Below are positions 24,209 to 31,769 of a DNA stretch of 64,000 nt, in pieces. Numbering within the stretch: position 1 is the first letter of the stretch; each line of letters starts with the position of its first letter. The notes below the pieces were generated by a model. That model was not told where the DNA came from, did not search any database, and saw only the letters and a program-made list of their open reading frames with translations. A program made the translations under genes and the position numbers. This DNA is from Bacillota bacterium. Lineage in GTDB: Bacteria > Bacillota > Clostridia > Oscillospirales > Ruminococcaceae. Location of the stretch: NCBI GenBank assembly GCA_023396225.1, contig JAEWWT010000027.1, forward strand, positions 145,137 to 209,136, written 5' to 3'.

Positions 24209-25582
24209 GTGGCTTTTGAAGGATTATCCGAAAAACTGAATGCTGTGTTCAAGCGCCTCAAAGGCAGAGGTAAACTCAGCGAAGCCGATGTAAAAGAGGC
24301 AATGAGGGAAGTAAGGCTTGCCCTTCTTGAAGCTGACGTAAACTATAAGGTTGCAAAGCAGTTTGTTGCAAGTGTTTCTGAAAGAGCTGTTGGTGAAGAG
24401 GTGCTTTCAAGCCTGACACCCGGACAGCAGGTTATCAAGATTGTTAACGAGGGGCTTGTTTCGCTCATGGGCGGACACAACTCCAAAATAAATATACCTA
24501 ACAAGCCGCCATGTATTATCATGATGTGCGGACTTCAGGGATCTGGTAAGACTACCCATGCCGCAAAGCTTGCAAAGTTCTTTAAGGATCAGGGAAAAAG
24601 GCCATTGCTTGTTGCCTGTGACGTTTATCGTCCTGCTGCTATCAATCAGCTTCAGGTCGTAGCGGAAAAGGCAGGAGTAAAAGTATTTGAAATGGGACAG
24701 ATTAATCCTGTTACCATTGCAAAGGAAGCTGTTAGGCATGCCAAGGATTACGGAAATGATATTGTAATCCTCGATACAGCTGGTCGTCTTCATATTGATG
24801 AAGACCTCATGAATGAGCTGAAAATGATTAAGGCTGAAACTCAGCCACATGAAATTATGCTTGTTGTCGATGCTATGACAGGTCAGGACTCCGTTAATGT
24901 TGCTCAGGCGTTTGATGACGCTCTCGGCATTGACAGTGTTCTTATGTCAAAGCTTGATTCAGATACAAGAGGCGGTGCGGCTTTGTCCGTACTTTCCGTT
25001 ACAGGTAAACCTATCAAGTTCGTCGGAATGGGTGAAAAGCTTGATGATTTTGAGCAGTTCCATCCTGAAAGAATGGCTTCAAGAATTCTAGGAATGGGTG
25101 ATGTTCTTACTCTTATTGAGAAGGCACAGACAACTTTTGATGAGGATAACTCAAAGAAACTTGCAGAAAAACTCAAGGGTAACTCCTTTGACCTTGACGA
25201 TTTGCTTGCCCAGATGAAGCAGATTCAGAAAATGGGTCCGCTAAAGCAGATTATGGGTATGCTCCCTGGCGTTGGCGATAAAATAAAAGATGTTGATGTT
25301 GACGATAATCAGCTCAAGAGGATTGAAGCGATAATTACTTCTATGACACCGTCAGAAAGAGCGAAGCCTTCAATTGTAAATCCGCAGAGAAAACGCCGTA
25401 TTGCCGCAGGAAGCGGAAATACCGTTGCAGATGTAAACAGACTGCTCAAGCAGTTTGAAGAAATGCAGAAATTAATGAAGCAGTTTGGTGTTATGGGTAA
25501 AAACAGCAAGGGTAAGAAAAACAAGCTCAGACTTCCTCCTGGAATGATGGGCGGTGGCGGATTTCCTGGAATGCCTATGTAA
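24209..25582 (+). CDS. ffh: Signal recognition particle protein Ffh
   Basis: A 457-residue SRP54 GTPase. The N domain is followed by the G domain with GLQGSGKTTHAAKLA (G1), DVYRPAA, DTAGRLHIDEDLM (G3) and SKLDSDTRGGAAL (G4), and then the Met-rich M domain ending GMMGGGGFPGMPM, which binds 4.5S RNA and signal sequences. It delivers ribosome-nascent chain complexes to FtsY at the membrane. I chose the GTG at 24209 (giving MAFEGLSEKL, the family start) after AAGGGTGG; a GTG at 24200 is too close to that site. Confidence 0.97.
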   Translation: MAFEGLSEKLNAVFKRLKGRGKLSEADVKEAMREVRLALLEADVNYKVAKQFVASVSERAVGEEVLSSLTPGQQVIKIVNEGLVSLMGGHNSKINIPNKPPCIIMMCGLQGSGKTTHAAKLAKFFKDQGKRPLLVACDVYRPAAINQLQVVAEKAGVKVFEMGQINPVTIAKEAVRHAKDYGNDIVILDTAGRLHIDEDLMNELKMIKAETQPHEIMLVVDAMTGQDSVNVAQAFDDALGIDSVLMSKLDSDTRGGAALSVLSVTGKPIKFVGMGEKLDDFEQFHPERMASRILGMGDVLTLIEKAQTTFDEDNSKKLAEKLKGNSFDLDDLLAQMKQIQKMGPLKQIMGMLPGVGDKIKDVDVDDNQLKRIEAIITSMTPSERAKPSIVNPQRKRRIAAGSGNTVADVNRLLKQFEEMQKLMKQFGVMGKNSKGKKNKLRLPPGMMGGGGFPGMPM

Positions 25583-25621
25583 TCAGGCAGAGTGGAAGTA
25601 ATTTAATAGAAAAGGTGACAA

Positions 25622-25834
25622 ATGGATCTTTCTCATAATAACACTATTTTATGGTCTGTAGTTTTTATTTTGGTAGGTGTTTTGCACTTGTCATCAACAT
25701 TGCTACAGGTGATAAAAGGCGAAAGACATAAGAAGACTCGTTCATACCTTTATGATATAATAGTCAGTTTGATACTGATACTGTGTGGGATTCTGGCTTT
25801 AATGGGAATAGGAAGTTTTGTTCCTGCTGATTAA
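25622..25834 (+). CDS. Small two-helix membrane protein
   Basis: A 70-residue protein with two hydrophobic helices (about residues 9-30 and 45-66) joined by a basic loop (IKGERHKKTRSYLYD). I do not recognise a family. AAAGGTGAC precedes the ATG. It sits between ffh and an Imm17-like gene, inside an otherwise conserved ribosome-related cluster, and may belong with its small membrane neighbour. Confidence 0.6.
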   Translation: MDLSHNNTILWSVVFILVGVLHLSSTLLQVIKGERHKKTRSYLYDIIVSLILILCGILALMGIGSFVPAD

Positions 25835-25852
25835 TTATAATAGAGGAGGTAC

Positions 25853-25867
25853 ACTTCTTAACGAAGT
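25853..25867 (+). promoter_or_regulatory. Hairpin between Shine-Dalgarno and start codon (Imm17-like gene)
   Basis: ACTTC and GAAGT form a 5-bp stem with loop TTAAC. GGAGG is at 25845-25849 and the only possible ATG at 25874, because an in-frame stop lies at 25859. Linear spacing is 24 nt; with the hairpin folded it is 9 nt. Confidence 0.45.
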
Positions 25868-25873
25868 AACATC

Positions 25874-26095
25874 ATGGAAACACGTAGCTTAATTTTAATT
25901 ATACTTTCTATTTTAGCAGGAGCATTTTCGCTGTTGGGTGCAATATTTGATTGGGACTTTTTCTTTAATAGCTATAAAGCAAGAAGAATGGTGAATTTAA
26001 TTGGAAGAACCGCTGCAAGAATTTTTTATGCAATTGTCGGTATATTTCTAATTGGTCTTGGCATTTGTGTTGCTTTGAGTATAATACAATATTAG
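25874..26095 (+). CDS. Imm17-like small membrane immunity protein
   Basis: A 73-residue protein with helices at residues about 6-27 and 47-70 and the conserved middle FFFNSYKARRMVNLIGRTAA followed by RIFYAIVGIFLIGLG. This matches the Imm17 family, small membrane proteins usually found beside polymorphic toxins. No toxin gene is nearby. The family assignment is from remembered sequence pattern, and a housekeeping role is equally possible. Confidence 0.6.
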   Translation: METRSLILIILSILAGAFSLLGAIFDWDFFFNSYKARRMVNLIGRTAARIFYAIVGIFLIGLGICVALSIIQY

Positions 26096-26183
26096 CAGTT
26101 AGCGTTAGCGTCAATATTTAACGCTTGTTAAGAATTAACGCTTAACGTTAATATATAAAGTAATTATTCGGAGGTGAATATAC

Positions 26184-26426
26184 ATGGCAGTTAAAATCAG
26201 ACTCAGAAGAATGGGTGCAAAGAAGGCTCCTTTCTATCGTATAGTTGTTGCTGATTCAAGATATCCTAGAAACGGCAGATTTATCGAAGAAATCGGCTAC
26301 TATGATTCCACAAAGGAACCATCAGTTGTAAGCATCGATGCTGAAAAGGCTAAGAAGTGGATGGCTAACGGCGCTCAGCCAACAGACACAGTTAAGAGAC
26401 TTTTTGACAAGAATGGCGTTAAGTAA
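26184..26426 (+). CDS. rpsP: 30S ribosomal protein S16
   Basis: An 80-residue protein, full length for bS16, starting MAVKIRLRRMGAKKAPFYRI and containing VVADSRYPRNGRFIEEIGYY. It is a small-subunit assembly protein. CGGAGGTG precedes the ATG. It lies in the usual ffh-rpsP-khpA-rimM-trmD order, though two small membrane genes separate it from ffh. A stem GGACACCT/AGGTGTCC at about 26450-26472 follows it without a T tract. Confidence 0.98.
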   Translation: MAVKIRLRRMGAKKAPFYRIVVADSRYPRNGRFIEEIGYYDSTKEPSVVSIDAEKAKKWMANGAQPTDTVKRLFDKNGVK

Positions 26427-26485
26427 TTTTTTAACCCCTTCATCTTATGAGGACACCTTTTATAGGTGTCCGTATCAGGTGAAAA

Positions 26486-26575
26486 GTTTGAAAGATAAAT
26501 CTTTCAAACTCTGAGTTTTGTGCTTTTCAAATTTACACAAAACATCGTTTCCGCAAAAGTATGGTCATAAATATG
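26486..26575 (+). repeat. Structured leader element, copy D (degenerate, between rpsP and khpA)
   Basis: Hairpin 1 is intact. The outer stem GTTTTGTG/CACAAAAC is kept, but the inner hairpin is reduced to a 13-nt loop. The tail has lost its ribosome-site purine run (CGTTTCCGCAAAAGT) but keeps ATGGTCATAAATATG. The last ATG opens only MKLSK and a stop, so this copy no longer serves a gene; khpA starts 95 nt further on with its own site. Confidence 0.85.
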
Positions 26576-26670
26576 AAATTAAGTAAATAAACAACAAAGC
26601 AAAGCTACTTGATCCGTTTCCAGATAAGGCTTTGCTATTTTCATAATAACGGAATGGAGTTGTGAGATAA

Positions 26671-26904
26671 ATGGAAGATCTTTTAAAGACTATCGTATCC
26701 GGTCTTGTAGAGGATAAGGATGCTATTTCTGTTGATATCAGCGAACCTGACGCAGAGGGCGTAATTGTTTATCATCTTCATGTTGCACAGGATGATATGG
26801 GACGTGTAATCGGCAAGCAGGGAAGGATTGCTAAGGCAATCAGAACTGTTATGCGTGCAGGAGCAGGTAGAGTAAACCAGAAAATAATGGTTGAAATAGA
26901 CTAA
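26671..26904 (+). CDS. khpA: KH-domain RNA-binding protein KhpA
   Basis: A 77-residue single KH-domain protein (YlqC/KhpA). The nucleic-acid-binding loop is VIGKQGRIAKAIRTVMRAGA. In Gram-positive bacteria KhpA acts with KhpB/EloR as a small-RNA and mRNA-binding pair affecting cell elongation. The position between rpsP and rimM is the typical one. The ATG follows GGAATGGAG. Confidence 0.95.
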   Translation: MEDLLKTIVSGLVEDKDAISVDISEPDAEGVIVYHLHVAQDDMGRVIGKQGRIAKAIRTVMRAGAGRVNQKIMVEID

Positions 26905-26913
26905 ATAATTTAA

Positions 26914-26936
26914 AACCCGCTTTTGCGGGTTTTGTG
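26914..26936 (+). terminator. Terminator after khpA
   Basis: AACCCGC and GCGGGTT around TTTT, then TTT. Confidence 0.85.
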
Positions 26937-26962
26937 GTTTATTGACGGGAGGGTATGACGGA

Positions 26963-27844
26963 ATGAGCAAATTTCAGGGTGTAACTGCACCTTATGAAAC
27001 AGCACCGGATCTCAGAAGAATATATAATGTTTATGAGAAAAGGGCAGACTATTCGTTAAGTAAAATTAGATTAACAAATTCATTGCTCATAAGCATGACA
27101 ATTACAGTATTTATTACGTTCGTATTATTGTTAACGTTTAGAGATGCTTATATATTTTTAATTTCTGTAGCTGTTTTGTTTGCGGCTGGATTTGTTATCA
27201 CCAATACCATCTTAAGATTGGATGGCTATGAAATTAAAAAAATAGAACGTGATGAGGGCTATTCGCCATGTTTTCTTCAGCTCATGAATCAGAAGATCAG
27301 CACCCATCACTACCCTATTAATATAATTGAGAAGGGCATTTTCAATAATATAAACGGAAACTATGACCTGACTATAACGCAGTATAAAAATATTGTTCCA
27401 TATACAATTCTGAATAATCCGCTTGCTCTGACAACTTTTTATCCTGTTTGCCTTGAAGCACTTTGCATGACGGGCGATGTGGCAATGGCAAAACAGATAT
27501 ATGAGCAGGGATTATATTTCATGCTCACATATATGGATAGTCCTGTCAATGGATATACAATCTGCAGAGCAATTGCAATATATGAATATACAATGGGCAA
27601 TTATCAGGCAAGTCTTGAATGCTGTGACAACGCAATAATGTTGCTAAGTGAGGACAAAAACCAAAAGGATGCGCCTATACATCAAAGATTAAGTGCGCAT
27701 ATTAAATATATAGTTGCGCTCAATTATGCAGAGCAGGGACGCAAGCAGGAGGCTTTGCAAATCCTCAACAAAATAAGAATGGGGCTTGTTATTCCTTATA
27801 CACTTGAACTTGTAAACAAGCTTCAGAATGAATTGATCAAATAG
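26963..27844 (+). CDS. Membrane protein with TPR-like C-terminal region
   Basis: A 293-residue protein of unknown function. Two adjacent hydrophobic helices (about residues 42-88) follow a 40-residue cytoplasmic N-terminus. The remaining 200 residues are helical with tetratricopeptide-like repeats, for example ALCMTGDVAMAKQIYEQGL, AIYEYTMGNYQASLECCDNA and ALNYAEQGRKQEALQILN. A tetratricopeptide scaffold facing the cytoplasm is the likely form. The ATG at 26963 follows GGGAGGG. It interrupts the usual khpA-rimM adjacency. Confidence 0.65.
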   Translation: MSKFQGVTAPYETAPDLRRIYNVYEKRADYSLSKIRLTNSLLISMTITVFITFVLLLTFRDAYIFLISVAVLFAAGFVITNTILRLDGYEIKKIERDEGYSPCFLQLMNQKISTHHYPINIIEKGIFNNINGNYDLTITQYKNIVPYTILNNPLALTTFYPVCLEALCMTGDVAMAKQIYEQGLYFMLTYMDSPVNGYTICRAIAIYEYTMGNYQASLECCDNAIMLLSEDKNQKDAPIHQRLSAHIKYIVALNYAEQGRKQEALQILNKIRMGLVIPYTLELVNKLQNELIK

Positions 27845-27914
27845 GACAGATATTTGCTAAAGCATTTAGCTATATATATTTCAATATTTTCTACGGAAAG
27901 GAAAGTAAAAATTG

Positions 27915-28427
27915 ATGAAACAATTTCTGGAGGTTGGGAGAATAGTTGCGGTTCAGGGACTGAAGGGCGAGTTCAGGGTTGAATCCTGGAGTAGCAGCCT
28001 TGAATTTATCTGCGACTTTGACAGACTTTATTTGGATAAGGGTGAAAAAGAAGTTACTGTTGAACTTGCAAGACCTCATAAAAATGTTGTTGTTATGAAA
28101 ATAAAGGGTATTGATACTGTTGAACAGGCTCAGATGCTTAGAAATAAAATCCTCTACATGAACAGGGATGATGTAGAACTTGAAGAAGGATGTTTCTTCA
28201 TTCAGGACCTTATCGGACTTGACGTTGTTGATGCTGATGACGGAACTGTTTACGGGAAGCTTTGCGATGTCAGCTTTACAGGCGCAAATGATGTATATCA
28301 CATCAAAAGACCTGACGGAAAGGGTGAGTGGCTTATTCCTGCTATTCCTGATGTCGTTGCTGAAACAGATATTGAAGGCGGAAAGATGACCATTCACAAG
28401 ATGGAGGGGCTTTTCGATGAGGATTGA
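27915..28427 (+). CDS. rimM: Ribosome maturation factor RimM
   Basis: A 170-residue protein with the N-terminal RimM barrel (EVGRIVAVQGLKGEFRVESW) and a C-terminal PRC-barrel domain (GLDVVDADDGTVYGKLCDV ... VYHIKRPDGKGEWLIP). It assists 16S rRNA processing and 30S head assembly. The ATG at 27915 follows AAAGGA by about 12 nt. Its end overlaps trmD by 11 nt, implying translational coupling. Confidence 0.96.
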   Translation: MKQFLEVGRIVAVQGLKGEFRVESWSSSLEFICDFDRLYLDKGEKEVTVELARPHKNVVVMKIKGIDTVEQAQMLRNKILYMNRDDVELEEGCFFIQDLIGLDVVDADDGTVYGKLCDVSFTGANDVYHIKRPDGKGEWLIPAIPDVVAETDIEGGKMTIHKMEGLFDED

Positions 28428-29133
28428 CGTTGCAACCCTCTTCCCTGAAATGTGCGAAACAGTTTTATCTGAAAGCATTATCGGCAGGGCAAGAAAAGCT
28501 GAAAAGCTAGAGATATATTGCCATCAGATAAGAGATTATTCAAATGACAAGCACCGCCGTGTTGATGACACACCATACGGCGGAGGAATGGGCATGGTAA
28601 TGCAGGCAGAGCCTATTTACAGATGTTTTATGGGCGTTACTGAGAACTTTGAAGAAAAACCTTATGTAATTTATATGTCACCAAAGGGAACAGTTTTTAA
28701 TCAGAAAAAGGCAGTTGAGCTTGCATCTATGCAGAATATTTTTGTCATTTGCGGGCATTATGAAGGTGTAGATCAGAGAGTTATTGACAAAATTGTTGAT
28801 GAAGAGGTTTCTATCGGTGATTATGTACTGACAGGTGGTGAACTTCCAGCACTTGTTATGATAGATGCTGTTGCGAGAATGTGCGATGGAGTGCTGTCAT
28901 CATCAGAATGTTACGAAGAGGAAAGTCACTTTTCAGGAATGCTTGAGTATCCGCATTATACTCGTCCGGAAGTGTGGGAGGGGATGGAAGTCCCACCGGT
29001 TTTGCTTACGGGACATCACAAGAATATTGCTGAATTCCGTCGTAATGAGGCTCTGAAAATAACACAGGAAAGACGGCCGGATATGTACAAATCTTTGCCC
29101 GAAACATATATTATTAATAAAGGTAAGCGTTAA
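28417..29133 (+). CDS. trmD: tRNA (guanine37-N1)-methyltransferase TrmD
   Basis: A 238-residue SPOUT methyltransferase. Conserved elements include MRIDVATLFPEM, YGGGMGMVMQAEPIY, the knot region YEGVDQRVID and IGDYVLTGGELPAL, which bind S-adenosylmethionine. It methylates G37 of tRNAs with G36, guarding the reading frame. It overlaps rimM. The usual downstream gene rplS is absent; about 270 bp of AT-rich sequence follow. Confidence 0.97.
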   Translation: MRIDVATLFPEMCETVLSESIIGRARKAEKLEIYCHQIRDYSNDKHRRVDDTPYGGGMGMVMQAEPIYRCFMGVTENFEEKPYVIYMSPKGTVFNQKKAVELASMQNIFVICGHYEGVDQRVIDKIVDEEVSIGDYVLTGGELPALVMIDAVARMCDGVLSSSECYEEESHFSGMLEYPHYTRPEVWEGMEVPPVLLTGHHKNIAEFRRNEALKITQERRPDMYKSLPETYIINKGKR

Positions 29134-29289
29134 ATTGCTATTAGTGTTGAAAATTTATGTCTTAATTGCATATAAAAAGATGTTGAAACTTAGTAATACA
29201 TTATAATTGTGGTGATAATACACAAAGATAAAGGACAATAGTTAAGCCCGCTTAATTCAAATAGCAGAAAATTTGCTGAAAGTGCGAGA

Positions 29290-29334
29290 ATAGTCAATTT
29301 TTACGTTGACTATACAAAAAATGCAATGTATAAT
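29290..29334 (+). promoter_or_regulatory. HPr promoter with inverted repeat over the -35 box
   Basis: TTGACT (29306-29311) and TATAAT (29329-29334) are 17 bp apart. A perfect 8-bp inverted repeat, ATAGTCAA (29290) and TTGACTAT (to 29313), includes the -35 box, so a bound repressor would block RNA polymerase. Confidence 0.75.
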
Positions 29335-29401
29335 TATGTTATAGAAACGTACAGCATTATTAATTGTAATATATAAGATGTCAGTTAGGAGAGAGAGTAT
29401 T

Positions 29402-29674
29402 ATGTTCGTTAAAGATGTAATGGTTCAGAATCAGGTTGGTTTGCATGCACGTCCTGCTACATTCTTCATTCAGAAAGCAAACGAGTTCAAATCATCGATC
29501 TGGATTGAAAAGGAAGAAAGACGTGTAAATGCAAAGAGTCTTCTCGGTATCCTTTCCCTTGGTATTGTTGGGGGAACACAGATCAGAATTATTGCTGACG
29601 GTTCAGATGAGGAAACTGCAGTTTCAGGTCTTGTTGATCTAGTAGAAAGCGGATTTGCTGAAGAAACCAGATAG
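29402..29674 (+). CDS. HPr-family phosphocarrier protein
   Basis: A 90-residue HPr-type protein with the phosphorylatable His15 in VGLHARPAT and the regulatory Ser46 in NAKSLLGILSLGI. It can therefore receive phosphate from PEP via enzyme I and be phosphorylated by HPr kinase, linking sugar state to gene control. No enzyme I or PTS permease is in this window. The ATG at 29402 follows GGAGAGA. It has its own promoter and terminator. Confidence 0.93.
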   Translation: MFVKDVMVQNQVGLHARPATFFIQKANEFKSSIWIEKEERRVNAKSLLGILSLGIVGGTQIRIIADGSDEETAVSGLVDLVESGFAEETR

Positions 29675-29691
29675 TTTTCATATATTTAACC

Positions 29692-29722
29692 AGCACTGTA
29701 GATATTACAGTGCTTTTTTTTT
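29692..29722 (+). terminator. Terminator after HPr
   Basis: AGCACTGT and ACAGTGCT arms with a 7-nt loop, followed by at least eight T. Confidence 0.95.
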
Positions 29723-29910
29723 ATAAAACACAGCATAATGCACAAGTATTAACAATTTGTTCACACAAATTGATTAAGCTTGTGATAAAATAAGTGTATT
29801 AATAATATGACAACTTATGGTGTTTTTTAGCGTTGTTAAAAAGAGAATATAATAGAAGCAGTAAGTGGTAATTGTATTTACGGCTTATTATCGAAAGGAT
29901 GGCTAAACAA

Positions 29911-30996
29911 ATGTCAAACAGACTGTTTCAAGGGTTAATCCATCAGATGCGTGATACTATGGATTGTGTGATAGGGGTTGTCGATTCGTCGGCTACAATT
30001 ATCGCCTGCAGTGAACTTTCTAAAATTGGCACCACAAATGAATTTGTGTCCCTTGATCTTAGTGATTCGCATGATGTTTTTGTTCGTGACGGGTATACAT
30101 ACAAGCCGTTCGGCGCTCATATAAAGCCTGATTATGCTGTGTTTGTTCAGGGAACAGATGAAAATGCCGCTAAATATGTAAATATTATGGCAATTACACT
30201 TTCTTCAATTAAGCAATATTATGATGAAAAGTATGACAGAAACAACTTTGTAAAGAATGTTGTTCTTGATAACGTCCTTCCTGGTGATGTTGTTGTCAAG
30301 GCAAGAGAACTTCATTTTAACAATGATGTTACAAGGGTTGTTCTTCTTATAAGAATTGTATCCTCGAACGATGTTTCTGCTTATGATGTTATTCAGAATC
30401 TTTTCCCTGATAAGACAAAGGATTTTGTATTCACTATTACTGAAACTGATATAGTTCTTGTAAAGGAAACTAAGGCAGGCGTTGAATCCAAGGATCTTGA
30501 AAAGCTTGCACGTTCAATTTCCGATACACTTTCAAGTGAATTCTATACAAGAGTAAACGTCGGAATAGGCACATCCGTAATGGGGGTTAAGGATCTTGCC
30601 CGTTCCTTTAAGGAAGCTCAGATTGCTCTTGAAGTAGGAAAGGTATTTGATACTGATAAGATTATCGTTTCTTACGATAACCTCGGTATTGCAAGACTTA
30701 TCTACCATCTCCCGACAACTCTTTGTGAAACATTCCTTCAGGAAGTTTTCAAGAGAGGTTCAATTGAATCTCTTGACCACGAAACATTGTTTACTATCCA
30801 GAGATTCTTTGAAAACAATCTCAACGTTTCAGAAACTTCAAGAAAGCTTTTTGTTCACAGAAATACACTTGTATACAGACTTGAGAAAATCAAGAAGCTT
30901 ACAGGACTTGACCTGAGAGAGTTTGACCATGCTATCATCTTCAAAATTGCACTTATGGTTAAGAAATATCTGTCAGCAAATCCAGTTAAGTTCTGA
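29911..30996 (+). CDS. CdaR/PucR-family transcriptional regulator
   Basis: A 361-residue regulator. The N-terminal half is a sensor-like region (CVIGVVDSSATIIACSEL), the middle is a GGDEF-like CdaR domain, and the C-terminus is the PucR helix-turn-helix (FFENNLNVSETSRKLFVHRN, TLVYRLEKIKKLTGLDLREF). Such proteins respond to metabolites; the target genes are unknown. It is followed by a terminator and then ftsEX. The ATG at 29911 is 12 nt from AAAGGA; 29899 is an alternative but is too near that site. Confidence 0.88.
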   Translation: MSNRLFQGLIHQMRDTMDCVIGVVDSSATIIACSELSKIGTTNEFVSLDLSDSHDVFVRDGYTYKPFGAHIKPDYAVFVQGTDENAAKYVNIMAITLSSIKQYYDEKYDRNNFVKNVVLDNVLPGDVVVKARELHFNNDVTRVVLLIRIVSSNDVSAYDVIQNLFPDKTKDFVFTITETDIVLVKETKAGVESKDLEKLARSISDTLSSEFYTRVNVGIGTSVMGVKDLARSFKEAQIALEVGKVFDTDKIIVSYDNLGIARLIYHLPTTLCETFLQEVFKRGSIESLDHETLFTIQRFFENNLNVSETSRKLFVHRNTLVYRLEKIKKLTGLDLREFDHAIIFKIALMVKKYLSANPVKF

Positions 30997-31024
30997 TTTT
31001 TATAAATTTAAAATATTGGACAAT

Positions 31025-31056
31025 AGGGGCAGAGATTTATTTTTCTGCCCTTTTGT
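31025..31056 (+). terminator. Terminator after the CdaR-like gene
   Basis: GGGGCAGA and TCTGCCC arms around a T-rich loop, then TTTT. Confidence 0.85.
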
Positions 31057-31077
31057 TAAGTTTAGGCGGTGCTGAAT

Positions 31078-31743
31078 TTGGTCGAATTAAAGAATGTGTC
31101 CGTTACATATGCAAACGGCGTTGACGCTTTGAACAATGTCAGTCTTAAAATAAATGACGGAGATTTTGTGTTTGTTGTTGGTGAATCGGGGGCAGGGAAA
31201 AGTACGCTCATTAAGCTTTTGCTTAAGGAAATAGAGCCAAACAGCGGGCATATAATGGTTAACGGGTTTAACCTAAACAAGATTAGAATTAGTAAGGCAC
31301 ATAAATTAAGACGTACTATTGGCTTTGTATTTCAGGATTTCAAGCTTATAAATACAATGAATGTTTATGATAATGTTGCGTTTGTTCTGAGAAGTATTGA
31401 CGCTCCTTTAAATTACATAAGAAACCGTGTGCCATATGTTATTAGTCTTGTAGGTCTTAAAGACAAGATAAAGTCATATCCGACAGAGCTTTCAGGCGGT
31501 GAGCAGCAGAGAGTTGCCCTTGCAAGAGCGCTTGTAAATGACCCAAAGCTTATTATCGCAGATGAGCCGACAGGTAACCTTGACCCAAGGACATCCCTTG
31601 AAATCGTTGAATTGCTCCAGGCTATCAATCAGTGCGGGACTACTGTTATGATGGTAACGCATGAGCATGAGCTTGTAAGGCATTTTGGAGGAAGAACCGT
31701 TACAATCAAGAACGGGGAAATTGTATTTGATGACTACATTTAA
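31078..31743 (+). CDS. ftsE: Cell division ATP-binding protein FtsE
   Basis: A 221-residue ABC ATPase with Walker A GESGAGKST, signature LSGGEQQRVALARAL and Walker B LIIADEPTGNLDP. With FtsX it forms the complex that activates a peptidoglycan hydrolase during growth or division. I chose the TTG at 31078 (giving MVELKNVSVTYANG, the family start) after AGGCGG; the GTG at 31069 overlaps that site. ftsX follows after 26 nt. Confidence 0.96.
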   Translation: MVELKNVSVTYANGVDALNNVSLKINDGDFVFVVGESGAGKSTLIKLLLKEIEPNSGHIMVNGFNLNKIRISKAHKLRRTIGFVFQDFKLINTMNVYDNVAFVLRSIDAPLNYIRNRVPYVISLVGLKDKIKSYPTELSGGEQQRVALARALVNDPKLIIADEPTGNLDPRTSLEIVELLQAINQCGTTVMMVTHEHELVRHFGGRTVTIKNGEIVFDDYI

Positions 31744-31769
31744 CTGTGTCGGAAAGGTTTGGATTAATC

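Noticed and set aside
26450..26472. GGACACCT/AGGTGTCC stem after rpsP as a terminator
   Set aside because: No T tract follows. It may be a processing site, but termination is not supported.
27891..28478. A 195-codon frame antisense to rimM
   Set aside because: Covers rimM and the rimM-trmD overlap on the opposite strand. Composition is that of a reverse-complement shadow.
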